Assembly: GCA_946902985.2 (NCBI GenBank)
Contig: OX336388.2
Coordinates: 227,190,467 to 227,254,466, forward strand
Source: Meconema thalassinum
Lineage: Eukaryota > Arthropoda > Insecta > Orthoptera > Tettigoniidae
Length of the DNA stretch: 64,000 bases
Direction: 5' to 3'
The notes under the pieces were generated by a model. It was not told where the DNA came from. It did no database searches and saw nothing but the letters and a program-made list of their open reading frames with translations. Of the stretch, positions 40,926 through 52,093 are shown piece by piece. A program made the translations under genes and the position numbers. Positions within the stretch are counted from its first letter, which is position 1. The number at the start of each line of letters is the position of its first letter.

Positions 40926-43900
40926 TGTGCCCGTTTAGACCGGAGTCCGCACGACCACATATGCATTTTACCAATAATCAGTCAGCACGAGAATCAAAAT
41001 ATCCCGGAGCGCCAGATGGGTTAAAGCAAATCGCAAAAACGACATCAAATTTATAAAAATGCTTTGCTGATTTTTGGCTCAATGCAACAATAAGGATAGA
41101 AGGATATTTAATTGGGTGAAACACATCTGGTAAAATTATCTCAGTTTATTTAAGGTTAAAATCTGACTGCAAGAATAATGCTCAAAGCAGCATCATCCAC
41201 GTGTGGCGATCCACACTCTTATTTACACACAATATACAGAAATCTTCCAAACACATTTGACAATCTTTTTGAAAACACAAGTCCGATTGTTAGTCCTGTG
41301 GACTGTGTTCCAAAATTATTAACATTTTAACTCCAGTGCAAAATGAATTGTCCATACTGGAAATAACGTAGATCACTGTTTGACTATTTACATGATATTA
41401 ACACTCGTAGAATAAATGTTTATAGAATTTCTTAGACTTTCATTTGTTTTCCAGTTTTCCAAAATATATCGTTGAAACTATTATTATCATCGTAGCAACA
41501 CAAATTATTAACACATATTAACAACATCTGAAAAGTATTTGACCATTGAGCATAGCATCAAGAACTGTGCGAAGCACAACAACAATTAATTGTTCTTCTG
41601 ACATTAAACATTCGAGAAGTGACTCGATTATGAACTTCAAGTTCCAAACAAAACATATGATTTCTGAATCATCAACTTGATCAATAAATGGTTGAACCAT
41701 TCAACTATTAGATTTTCCACTTGGAATTATTATGAAAAAAATATTTATATTTATGGCCATTTCTAGCAACTTTCACAACTTGCAATTCTTCGACAGAATG
41801 CGGAAATTAGAATTGTAGTCTTATAATGAATTCATTTAGTTCATGGCACTAGGATTGAAAATATCCTTCAAATTATTCGTGGTTAAAGAATTATTTTTAA
41901 ATTGGCAGTGGCCCATTCTACTATTTGTGTAAGGACACAATATTATAACAACAACAACAACGGCAAAGGTCTTCCTCTGAAGAAGAATAAACTACTATCA
42001 TGACAAATCCGGGTTCTAGCAAAATCAAATTCTAAATGGAATTCGTAAACAAGGTTGAAATAAGAACTGATGGTTTCAAAGAAATAACCTTCGGGTTATT
42101 CATACGACGAAATGTGTGGCTCCAATACTCCTACTATAAACCTGAGCCATCGAACCTGCTATTTGATTGATGCTCGAAAAAACCTTCATTCCTGCGACTT
42201 AACATGCGCACCTGGGAATGGCATTTCAACTACTCCACACACATAAATTATCTTCCCAAAATTTATACAATAAATCAAGCCTCTGCTTGTTATCAACACT
42301 GGAAGATTAATAAACTTACAAGTTTATTTTATTTTACCATTCAGTTCAACCCGTGAATTTACCATACTTATGAAAAGCTTCATTTCACTTTCGAGTGTAT
42401 TTACGTCATGATTTTATATAAATACAAAAATATCCTATTTGATACAAATATCAATTGCTTCCCGTTTCATGCCTCTCCGTGTTATATGAAACATATACTT
42501 TGCTCAATGCAAATATCAACTGTTCAACCAGAACTGAAATGTAGGTTGAATGCGGGCATGCGCTAACCACTCTCCTTCGTAAAATCTCCTGTTCCAAACT
42601 AGAAATGTTTCAACTACTTCATAGGCTCTTTCTCAATACATATGATTATTATAAAATATAATATCCAAGAATTATTTAGAAAAATTATGAAAATTATTAT
42701 TATTATTATTAGTGGATTATTATTATTATTATTATTATTTCAAATATGTTTAATTATCATCTCATTATGTGAGAATCCACATGTTCGAACCTTCGAATAT
42801 GGAAAAAATATCCATTCCTCAACAAAAATAAATTTAACTTTTACAGTTACATCGGCTGATTACCGTGATTTCCCAAAAATATGAAAAATTCAAATAAATG
42901 CTCAAAATGCTCGGTCATCGATCCTAAACTGTTCTGAGTGCTGAAAATGCTCAGAATAAATCTAATAAGTCTTGCGTAAATCATTACAAGCTTTAAATAC
43001 GACGAAAAAAAAATGTGTTGGTCATCTGCAGAAAAATAGTTTGTTCCAATTAGCTAGGCATAAAATAATTCAAATGTGGCTTACATTTCTTGATGTTCTT
43101 GAAGTGTAGTAAACCTGGTCTATACCAGATTTATCCGTAGACATGCCCTATCGGACAAGCACGTATAATCCTTGTATCGGCCGCCATTGTAGACCCACAA
43201 ATCGTCTAGTCAGACATAGTGGTAGTATCTTTCGACGTTTTAAATGACTGTGGTTCCATTTTAATATGGGCTTCTAACAAAGCCATAACAGTTTGTTTGA
43301 AAAGGGTCAGATCTAAGCGATCTCTTCTTAAATGTGTCAGTTGTAACCTAACTCACTGTAATCTCATCAGTACAAGAAAAACGTTGACAGTCTAAGCAGT
43401 TAACGGCTGTTCTGAAGATCGTTCCCTGGGCATGGTTTATTAAAATCACCATCTGCCATGCGCTAGACAACCTGCAGTTTCCCTTGCGTAGACTAATGAA
43501 CGCCACCGTTATAGACTATTCTTCAATGTACTGACGGATTGAAGTGGTTAAATAGTTACAAAATATGAAAACTGACTTTAAATGGATTTAAACATCCAAG
43601 TATTAATTTACTATTGGACTGTGACAATATACTATTTTCTAGACCAAGTCTAGCATATGTCCTTTAAGAAATATAAATATTTCCACCAATGTCTGTAGAA
43701 AAACAATCACCTCAGTGATTCTCCTCACCAGAAACTTACTAAGTTCCAACTCGTTTGCGCAGCACTTCTCGTGACTATCACGATTTGAAAAGTACTTCTT
43801 CGTAGAGGCGGCAACCATGTGCCTTGGCTCAGCGTAGACGCAACTTGTTCGCCAAGTGCTTGTGATGAATTGAGCTAACTAAGCCTGCTCCAGCTTGCTT

Positions 43901-44263
43901 TTATACAAAAACGGTCAGGGTCACGCGTCATCGCCTGATATCTAAAAATCCTCATATCTCTTGAATCCCTGGTCCGATTTACTTGATACTAATTGCATTC
44001 TCTTTCATTTGGCCGTGCCAGTAATCTGATCCCAGTCTCAAGTCTCTGCTCCATAGTTAACTATTTAATCAATAAATAGTCTCCACCTCTGCTGTTACTC
44101 GCTACGTCATTTACCATCCAACTATCGGTAATTTCCTTCGAAAGGCTTCGAGAAGCAATGTAGCGCGATATTCAAATATCCGAACTTTCAAAAGCTGCTA
44201 CAGCCTTTCCCTTGATATCTAGGTGTCTGAAACTTGGAATACCCATTCCTAGAGTTGGGCACA
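40926..44263 (-). repeat. 3' LTR (3338 bp)
   Basis: Nearly identical to the other LTR: I noticed about ten substitutions and a few indels, including 23 bases (GATTTCTGAATC...) present here and missing there. Most insect LTRs are 0.2-0.6 kb, so this is unusually long. It includes an ATT microsatellite and many short AT-rich frames but no recognisable protein. Confidence 0.95.
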
Positions 44264-44280
44264 TCCACCCCACACCTAGC
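44264..44280 (-). other. Polypurine tract candidate
   Basis: On the minus strand AGGTGTGGGGTGGA abuts the 3' LTR, the position where plus-strand DNA synthesis is primed. Confidence 0.6.
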
Positions 44281-44337
44281 AAAAAATAAAAATTGAAAAT
44301 TTTTTATTTTTCCTATCTACACATTAAATTATCTGGT

Positions 44338-44468
44338 TCTTGAATAATAGATCTTCAGATTCGATGCATTGTAAGTTCCCACGATGTTACCAGTTCGTGT
44401 ATTAGCTACTTCATAGCTTCCATTATTGTTTACTTCCACAATATTCAAAATCTTCAATTTCTCCAGGC
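44338..44468 (-). pseudogene. Deletion junction: RT start fused to integrase C-terminus
   Basis: Directly after the protease frame the minus strand reads, in one frame, FKPGEIEDFEY, which resembles the start of a Gypsy-type RT region. In another it reads KLKILNIVEV, then GSYEVANTRTGNIVGTYNAS and NLKIYY before a stop at about 44338. The latter is the very C-terminal tail of a Gypsy-type integrase. Everything between (RT, RNase H, integrase zinc and DDE domains, normally about 3 kb) is missing. The overlap of the two readings places the junction near 44440-44460. Confidence 0.65.
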
Positions 44469-45077
44469 TTAAATGTCAAAAATATCTTGATACTCTTCCA
44501 AAATTTTCCCTAGCTCTGGGGACTCCTTCTCAGTGTAGACTTCTCTTCCTTCAGCTTCATGAAAAATCAGAGACCATTGAGCATCTCCCTCGATGTCTTC
44601 CTCTTCTTTTCCCTCGAAGTTTATCTCTTCGGTATTCTTGAATTTAATCGTCTCTGTCTTCATATCTATCACTGCTTGATATTTCTGAATGAAATCTGCT
44701 CCCAATATCATGTCAAAAGCCATGTCCTTCATTACAACAAATACATGTCGGAAATCAAGTCCTCCAATCGTAATACATAAGTATAATTGTGTTTTACACA
44801 GAGATATTTTATTGGGTATTATTCCTTGGATCTTAATTCCTGATACTGGAATTTCCTCTAAATTCTCCTTGAGCTTCCACAGAATATAAAGCTTCTCACT
44901 CACCAGACAAAGCATAGCCCCAGTATCGATCAAAGTATCGACAGGCATACCAAATACTTCGCATGAAATGATTGGCATTCTAATTCTGGTACCCATTTCT
45001 TTTCGTTCGTCATTCTGTTGAATTAAGTCATCATCCGCTGCTTGCCATTTAATTATTCTGGAAGTGAAAGTATTCAA
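44469..45077 (-). CDS. pro: Retrotransposon aspartic protease (pro)
   Basis: 202 codons counted from the first ATG. The frame is open further upstream to the A15 run at 45106-45120, so it is probably translated as a gag-pro fusion by a -1 shift rather than from this ATG. The active-site triad DTGA lies at residues 51-54 (LIDTGAMLCLV), followed by a beta-rich region and ILGADFIQKY (124-133), the second hallmark of retropepsins. The C-terminus LGKILEEYQDIFDI is the usual linker into RT and then stops. It would cleave the Gag precursor as a homodimer. Confidence 0.85.
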   Translation of the reverse strand: MNTFTSRIIKWQAADDDLIQQNDERKEMGTRIRMPIISCEVFGMPVDTLIDTGAMLCLVSEKLYILWKLKENLEEIPVSGIKIQGIIPNKISLCKTQLYLCITIGGLDFRHVFVVMKDMAFDMILGADFIQKYQAVIDMKTETIKFKNTEEINFEGKEEEDIEGDAQWSLIFHEAEGREVYTEKESPELGKILEEYQDIFDI

Positions 45078-45088
45078 AATTCTATCTT

Positions 45089-47272
45089 CTACTGTGAATT
45101 CGAAGTTTTTTTTTTTTTTTCATTACCATTCCCCCGGGATTGTTGTGTTCCCGATGGACCTGGATCATTGGGCCTCTGCTCCACAAATTGTAAGTTATCT
45201 TGGTGTCTTGCTTCCAAGTTTTTCCTCGTGTCCTTGTTAAACTCTTCATTGGACTGACGAGTATCTACATTCCCTCTGTTATTATAGTTATTACCATAGG
45301 ATCTTCTTTCCTGGTACCTTCCTTGAGTATCTCGTGGTCTTCTCCATCGAGTGTTGTATCGATTACCACCATCCGGTCTTGCATATGGTTTGTAACTGTA
45401 TCTGTTACGGTATTGGTTCCATCCTCTCGTATTGGAATCTTCCCTCGGCGATTTCTCTTCTCGCTCCTCTCGAATCTCTCGAGGTGTCTGAGAATAACTG
45501 TCAGCCATAACAGCATACACAGCGTTATTACTCTTTACTCCCTTCTGATGGAAGAATTGAGCGTTTGTATGATCCAGCTTCTGCAATACTTCATCAAACT
45601 GTTCCATATTGTAGATATCAGCAGCGATCAAAGTCCTCTGGACGTCTGCTGGAAATTGTCGTATCAAAGCAGTAATCAACTCGTTATCTGGCATTGGCGG
45701 ATCTAAATGTTGGAGTTTAGACAGCTGTCCAGAAAAGTATGTAGAGTATCGAGTAGGTTGTGACGTCGAGAATCTCTTCGAATACAACTCTGCTCTAACT
45801 TGCTGTTGGGTTTCAGGGGACCAAAACTTCTTCAATAACCCACGAGAAAACTCCTCAAAAGTATTTAGAGTGGATCTAAATGCTCTAAACCACAAAAGTG
45901 CGGGACCTTCCAAGAACTTCCCTATTACCCTGATCTGTCTTTCTTTAGGGATCTTAGAATCTTTCAGGTAATCACCTGCTTCTCTCAGAAATTCCACGGG
46001 TGTTACAGAATCTCGCCCTGAAAATTTAGAAGGCTTGTCTTCTATATTCTTAAATACAGTTATGGGGTTGGATTGAAATACTGTCCTGACCTCATCCTGT
46101 CTATCAGTCTCTCTAGCTCCTCCTAGATTTATCTGTATCTGTTCCTTTCCCCTTACATTCGGCATTTTCAAAAGATGATCAGACTGTTTCTCATCCTTTA
46201 TTTGAGTTTTCATAGCCTCAAGTTCCTTCTGGTTTTCTTCTGCCATCTTCTTGATTGCTTCAGTCTCCTTACAATTGTCTTTAACATCAATGGATATCTG
46301 GTTCATTACAGCCTCATGACTTTTCAATGACCCTGTCATATCTGATATGTCCTTCTGAGTTGCTTGAATATCCTTGGCAATTACTTCAATGTGGGATGAC
46401 AAAGATTCCCTGATCTCCTTGATTCCCTCTTGATTCTCCAGCTTGAGTGTGTCTTTAATTTCATTGACAACTGTGGTTTTAATCTCAGTTTGCAATTCAT
46501 GAATCACTCCTTCTCTTATTTCTCCCATGACAAGTTCCTTGAATTGTTCCGTTAAACGCTGAACAACTAGAATTCCCATCTCGTTACTCTCCTTCTTCAC
46601 TCTGACTTCCAGGTTGACCATGTCTTCACCAACTTTCCTAAGACCATGTTCTATCCTATCAGCTAAGCTTTGGGATCGAAGATCGGCATCGCGAAATTTA
46701 TCGTCCATTAAACTTGCGTTAGTAGCTAACGAAGTTTCGAGCTCATGTGTTTTATCGCATAATTTATTCATTTTACTTTCAAGTGTCATTTTCAAAATTT
46801 CAGAATTCTCTTTAAATTTACTTTCCATTGAATTAAATTTACTGTTTAAATTTTCTTTCAAATTACCTTTTAACCTGTTTTCCAAAGAATCAGAATTTTC
46901 TTTAAGTTTACTTTCCAAAGAATCAGAATTTTCTTTAAGTTTATCCTCCAAACTTTCCTTAAGTTTATTTTCTAAAGAATCAGAATTTTCTTTAAGTTTA
47001 TCATTCAAATTTTCTCTAAGTTTATTCTCTAAAGAATCAGAATTTTCTTTAAGTTTATTTTCTAAAGAATCAGAATTTTCTTTAAGTTTATTTTCTAAAG
47101 AATCAGAATTTTCTTTAAGTTTATCATCTAAACTTTCTTTCAAATTATCAGAATTTTCTTTAAGTTTCTTTTCTAAAGCCTCAGTATTCTCTTTCATAAT
47201 GGCTGCTACACGAAGTCCAGCCTGTTTTGAACTCTCCTCCAAACTCCTCATCATTCTCATCATTTCTTCCAT
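45089..47272 (-). CDS. gag: Retrotransposon Gag-like protein with long coiled coil
   Basis: 727 residues. About 1-400 is predicted coiled coil, very rich in E, K, S, L and N. It includes near-perfect 11-residue repeats of the type KLKENSDSLEN at about 45-150. The Gag (retrotransposon capsid) domain spans about 415-580: KFSGRDSVTPVEFL, LEGPALLWFRAFRS, FEEFSRGLLKKFW and YFSGQLSKLQ. The tail (about 610-720) is R/Y/G/N-rich and basic with no CCHC knuckle, presumably the RNA-binding part. It ends in a lysine run encoded by A15 and then a stop. Capsid identity rests on the W-R-F pattern and the position upstream of the protease. Confidence 0.85.
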   Translation of the reverse strand: MEEMMRMMRSLEESSKQAGLRVAAIMKENTEALEKKLKENSDNLKESLDDKLKENSDSLENKLKENSDSLENKLKENSDSLENKLRENLNDKLKENSDSLENKLKESLEDKLKENSDSLESKLKENSDSLENRLKGNLKENLNSKFNSMESKFKENSEILKMTLESKMNKLCDKTHELETSLATNASLMDDKFRDADLRSQSLADRIEHGLRKVGEDMVNLEVRVKKESNEMGILVVQRLTEQFKELVMGEIREGVIHELQTEIKTTVVNEIKDTLKLENQEGIKEIRESLSSHIEVIAKDIQATQKDISDMTGSLKSHEAVMNQISIDVKDNCKETEAIKKMAEENQKELEAMKTQIKDEKQSDHLLKMPNVRGKEQIQINLGGARETDRQDEVRTVFQSNPITVFKNIEDKPSKFSGRDSVTPVEFLREAGDYLKDSKIPKERQIRVIGKFLEGPALLWFRAFRSTLNTFEEFSRGLLKKFWSPETQQQVRAELYSKRFSTSQPTRYSTYFSGQLSKLQHLDPPMPDNELITALIRQFPADVQRTLIAADIYNMEQFDEVLQKLDHTNAQFFHQKGVKSNNAVYAVMADSYSQTPREIREEREEKSPREDSNTRGWNQYRNRYSYKPYARPDGGNRYNTRWRRPRDTQGRYQERRSYGNNYNNRGNVDTRQSNEEFNKDTRKNLEARHQDNLQFVEQRPNDPGPSGTQQSRGNGNEKKKKTSNSQ
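45106..45120 (-). promoter_or_regulatory. A15 slippery run at the gag-pro overlap
   Basis: Fifteen consecutive A on the coding strand at the end of gag. The protease frame is -1 relative to gag and open through this point, so ribosomal or polymerase slippage here would yield Gag-Pro. Inferred; alternatively a run-length mutation. Confidence 0.5.
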
Positions 47273-47738
47273 AATTTCAATTATTCAAAACTTAGGGGTA
47301 TACAACAGTGGCAAACACAAGCTTATAACTAGAACAAGAAATATGAATAGCTAATTGGAACACTATAATAAAATGAGATTTGTCCTAATATCGACGTGAT
47401 GGAAAAACAAAATTCTTTACTTTTACGAATTACATTTACCATAATATCACAAGAAAAATATGCTAGTTCTCAAATATCCTCCACCTGGATTCTAATAATG
47501 TGTATCTCCAGTCATCGAACGTTTACTACTGAATTTACTTGACGCCCTAATGGTTAAGCCATTATCAAAAATAATCAAACCCATTCTAATTATTAACCAG
47601 TTAAATTTTTAATTTTCCCATTAATTGGGTTTCCTACTAATTTATTCATCCAAACCAGACATCTCTCAACTCCCAAAATATTTCTATAAAAATTATCACA
47701 ATTTCAAATCGGCATGCGATTGACCATGTCTTAATCGG
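47273..47738 (-). other. Untranslated leader of the LTR element
   Basis: About 470 bp between primer site and gag start, AT-rich, no frame. Would hold packaging signals; none identifiable by eye. Confidence 0.5.
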
Positions 47739-47756
47739 GCCCCACGTTGGGCGCCA
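47739..47756 (-). other. Primer-binding site for tRNA-Lys
   Basis: Minus strand TGGCGCCCAACGTGGGGC, the perfect complement of the 3' end of the tRNA-Lys(1,2)/CUU type. It lies 22 bases inside the 5' LTR edge, a little farther than usual. Confidence 0.85.
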
Positions 47757-47778
47757 TTTCTCTCTCTATCTTATTTTA

Positions 47779-50700
47779 TGTGCCCGTTTAGACCGGAGTC
47801 CGCACGACCACATATGCATTTTACCAATAATCAGTCAGCACGAGAATCAAAATATCCCGGAGCGCCAGATGGGTTAAAGCAAATCGCAAAAACGACATCA
47901 AATTTATAAAAATGCTTTGCTGATTTTTGGCTCAATGCAACAATAAGGATAGAAGGAGATTTAATTGGGTGAAACACATCTGGTAAAATTATCTCAGTTT
48001 ATTTAAGGTTAAAATCTGACTGCAAGAATAATGCTCAAAGCAGCATCATCCACGTGTGGCGATCCACACTCTTATTTACACACAATATACAGAAATCTTC
48101 CAAACACATTTGACAATCTTTTTGAAAACACAAGTCCGATTGTTAGTCCTGTGGACTGTGTTCCAAAATTATTAACATTTTAACTCCAGTGCAAAATGAA
48201 TTGTCCATACTGGAAATAACATAGATCACTGTTTGACTATTTACATGATATTAACACTCGTAGAATAAATGTTTATAGAATTTCTTAGACTTTCATTTGT
48301 TTTCCAGTTTTCCAAAATATATCGTTGAAACTATTATTATCATCGTAGCAACACAAATTATTAACACATATTAACAACATCTGAAAAGTATTTGACCATT
48401 GAGCATAGCATCGAAGAACTGTGCGAAGCACAACAACAATTAATTGTTCTTCTGACATTAAACAATCGAGAAGTGACTCGATTATGAACTTAAAGTTCCA
48501 AACAAAACATATCAATAAATGGTTGAACCATTCAACTATTAGATTTTCCACTTGGAATTATTATGAAAAAAATATTTATATTTATGGCCATTTCTAGCAA
48601 CTTTCACAACTTGCAATTCTTCGACAGAATGCGGAAATTAGAATTGTAGTCTTATAATGAATTCATTTAGTTCATGGCACTAGGATTGAAAATATCCTTC
48701 AAATTATTCGTGGTTAAAGAATTATTTTTAAATTGGCAGTGGCCCATTCTACTATTTGTGTAAGGACACAATATTATAACAACAACAACAACGGCAAAGG
48801 TCTTCCTCTGAAGAAGAATAAACTACTATCATGACAAATCCGGGTTCTAGCAAAATCAAATTCTAAATGGAATTCGTAAACAAGGTTGAAATAAGAACTG
48901 ATGGTTTCAAAGAAATAACCTTCGGGTTATTCATACGACGAAATGTGTGGCTCCAATACTCCTACTATAAACCTGAGCCATCGAACCTGCTATTTGATTG
49001 ATGCTCGAAAAAACCTTCATTCCTGCGACTTAACATGCGCACCTGGGAATGGCATTTCAACTACTCCACACACATAAATTATCTTCCCAAAATTTATACA
49101 ATAAATCAAGCCTCTGCTTGTTATCAACACTGGAAGATTAATAAACTTACAAGTTTATTTTATTTTACCATTCAGTTCAACCCGTGAATTTACCATACTT
49201 ATGAAAAGCTTCATTTCACTTTCGAGTGTATTTACGTCATGATTTTATATAAATACAAAAATATCCTATTTGATACAAATATCAATTGCTTCCCGTTTCA
49301 TGCCTCTCCGTGTTATATGAAACATATACTTTGCTCAATGCAAATATCAACTGTTCAACCAGAACTGAAATGTAGGTTGAATGCGGGCATGCGCTAACCA
49401 CTCTCCTTCGTAAAATCTCCTGTTCCAAACTAGAAATGTTTCAACTACTTCATAGGCTCTTTCTCAATACATATGATTATTATAAAATATAATATCCAAG
49501 AATTATTTAGAAAAATTATGAAAATTATTATTATTATTATTAGTGGATTATTATTATTATTATTTTTATTTCAAATATGTTTAATTATCATCTCATTATG
49601 TGAGAATCCACATGTTCGAACCTTCGAATATGGAAAAAATATCCATTCCTCAACAAAAATAAATTTAACTTTTACAGTTACATCGGCTGATTACCGTGAT
49701 TTCCCAAAAATATGAAAAATTCAAATAAATGCTCAAAATGCTCGGTCATCGATCCTAAACTGTTCTGAGTGCTGAAAATGCTCAGAATAAATCTAATAAG
49801 TCTTGCGTAAATCATTACAAGCTTTAAATACGACGAAAAAAAATGTGTTGGTCATCTGCAGAAAAATAGTTTGTTCCAATTAGCTAGGCATAAAATAATT
49901 CAAATGTGGCTTACATTTCTTGATGTTCTTGAAGTGTAGTAAACCTGGTCTATACCAGATTTATCCGTAGACATGCCCTATCGGACAAGCACGTATAATC
50001 CTTGTATCGGCCGCCATTGTAGACCCACAAATCGTCTAGTCAGACATAGTGGTAGTATCTTTCGACGTTTTAAATGACTGGTGTTCCATTTTAATATGGG
50101 CTTCTAACAAAGCCATAACAGTTTGTTTGAAAAGGGTCAGATCTAAGCGATCTCTTCTTAAATGTGTCAGTTGTAACCTAACTCACTGTAATCTCATCAG
50201 TACAAGAAAAACGTTGACAGTCTAAGCAGTTAACGGCTGTTCTGAAGATCGTTCCCTGGGCATGGTTTATTAAAATCACCATCTGCCATGCGCTAGACAA
50301 CCTGCAGTTTCCCTTGCGTAGACTAATGAACGCCACCGTTATAGACTATTCTTCAATGTACTGACGGATTGAAGTGGTTAAATAGTTACAAAATATGAAA
50401 ACTGACTTTAAATGGATTTAAACATCCAAGTATTAATTTACTATTGGACTGTGACAATATACTATTTTCTAGACCAAGTCTAGCATATGTCCTTTAAGAA
50501 ATATAAATATTTCCACCAATGTCTGTAGAAAAACAATCACCTCAGTGATTCTCCTCACCAGAAACTTACTAAGTTCCAACTCGTTTGCGCAGCACTTCTC
50601 GTGACTATCACGATTTGAAAAGTACTTCTTCGTAGAGGCGGCAACCATGTGCCTTGGCTCAGCGTAGACGCAACTTGATCGCCAAGTGCTTGTGATGAAT

Positions 50701-51093
50701 TGAGCTAACTAAGCCTGCTCCAGCTTGCTTTTATACAAAAACGGTCAGGGTCACGCGTCATCGCCTGATATCTAAAAATCCTCATATCTCTTGAATCCCT
50801 GGTCCGATTTACTTGATACGAATTGCATTCTCTTTCATTTGGCCGTGCCAGTAATCTGATCCCAGTCTCAAGTCTCTGCTCCATAGTTAACTATTTAATC
50901 AATAAATAGTCTCCACCTCTGCTGTTACTCGCTACGTCATTTACCATCCAACTATCGGTAATTTCCTTCGAAAGGCTTCGAGAAGCAATGTAGCGCGATA
51001 TTCAAATATCCGAACTTTCAAAAGCTGCTACAGCCTTTCCCTTGATATCTAGGTGTCTGAAACTTGGAATACCCATTCCTAGAGTTGGGCACA
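47779..51093 (-). repeat. 5' LTR (3315 bp)
   Basis: Same boundaries TGTGCCC...GGGCACA. Lacks the 23-bp segment present at the corresponding place near 41657 in the other LTR. It should contain promoter and polyadenylation signals, but none stood out. Confidence 0.95.
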
Positions 51094-51805
51094 GTATAGT
51101 AGTTACGTGTATTTAAAGTTGAACCTCTCAGCAGGCTTAGAATCATGTTGGTAGCACTGACGTATATAAGTTACTCCAAATTAATATAGAATATCAGGTA
51201 CTATTCGTGTGCATAGTTTAAAGCTGTCTGCATGCATACTTTCTCATATATTGGTATTTTGATATAAACAATAGGGAGTGCATTTATTATCAGTTGGCAG
51301 CCCTGGCGGCTCTATAGAATATACTCATTCATATCTGTGTATGTACACATAGTACATACGAAATTTGGTTGAATTCCAATTGATAGTGTAGAAGTTATAT
51401 GCATTTATAAATTGGACCTATCAGCAAGCTTATAATCATTTTGGCAACTCTGCCATGTATGGCATCCTGGAAATTAAACTGTAATATTATTATCTATGCG
51501 TGTGCCAATTTTGAAATTGCTCCCATTAATACCTTCAAAGATATCCAACATTGAGCTCAAATTTCAATTGCGATCTTTCAGCAGTTGGTAGCATTGACAT
51601 CATTTTCAAATATGGCCGTGAGATATTCAGGTATAGATCTTTACTCCTACCAAATTTTGTTTCGATTGCTGCAGCCGTTTAGGAGTTGATAGGGGGGGAC
51701 ACACACACAGCCAGACAGACAGAAGGACAGACAGACACACATTTGCCCGATCTCATAAGTCCACTTTTTCCTCATTTTTGCAAAATGTGAAAAGTAGGCT
51801 AAAAA
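51094..51805 (-). mobile_element. Helentron-like element, subfamily B (minus), 5' part
   Basis: Continues 40271-40925. GTTGG landmarks at 51147, 51293, about 51440 and 51584 (144-147 bp apart), then the leader GGAGTTGATAGGGGGGGAC, CA-rich and CAGA repeats, CGATCTCATAAGTCC and the 5' hairpin around TTTTGCAAAATG ending GAAAAGTAGGCT before AAAAATAG. Confidence 0.75.
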
Positions 51806-51893
51806 TAGTTTCAAAATATCACCATGTGGCCTATATTCTTAACCCAACTTTTGGGATTGAGACAAGACCGATCGCACCGTATTCCTAAACCTA

Positions 51894-52093
51894 TAGCTAA
51901 AGCCCAGCGCGGATGCGGATATCCGCGGATAAACCCGCGGAAATCCGCAACATTCTTCGCCATGTGGATATAATTTGCATGGCTGTGCGGATAGCGGATA
52001 ATGTTTGTAGTAAATTTGCGGATAGTTTTTAGAATACAATCCGAACTTGTTGAATATCATTACTGGGACCCGGATATTATGACATATCATATT
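51894..52093 (+). mobile_element. GCGGAT-rich element, left part
   Basis: AGCCCAGCGCGGATGCGGATATCCGCGGATA followed by repeated GCGGATA. The inverted counterpart ends at about 56754 (ATCCGCCCAGGGCT). Possibly a hAT-like MITE split by later insertions; the flanks CTATAGCT and CTATGAAC match only partly. Confidence 0.4.

Larger units (their letters stand above)
40926..51093 (-). mobile_element. LTR retrotransposon with 3.3-kb LTRs, RT and integrase core deleted
   Basis: 10,168 bp, minus orientation. Two direct LTRs begin TGTGCCC and end GGGCACA. GTAT target duplications flank it. Between the LTRs are a tRNA-Lys primer site, gag, protease, a scrap of the RT start joined to the integrase C-terminus, and a purine-rich tract. 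Gypsy-type order (gag-PR-...-IN). The Lys primer and long LTRs recall the Osvaldo/Ulysses lineage of insects, but without an RT sequence that placement is inference. It needs RT and integrase from a related element to move. Confidence 0.9.

Noticed and set aside
42642..42884. Small hydrophobic protein in the LTR (also at 49473)
   Set aside because: Created by an ATT microsatellite; identical in both LTRs only because the LTRs are identical.
45200..47354. Plus-strand frames of 168 and 246 codons across the gag region
   Set aside because: Antisense shadows of the coiled-coil gag frame; the S/L/F-rich text mirrors the K/E/N repeats.
40926..51093. Endogenous retrovirus with envelope
   Set aside because: No env-like frame and no room for one; only gag, protease and an integrase tail lie between the LTRs.
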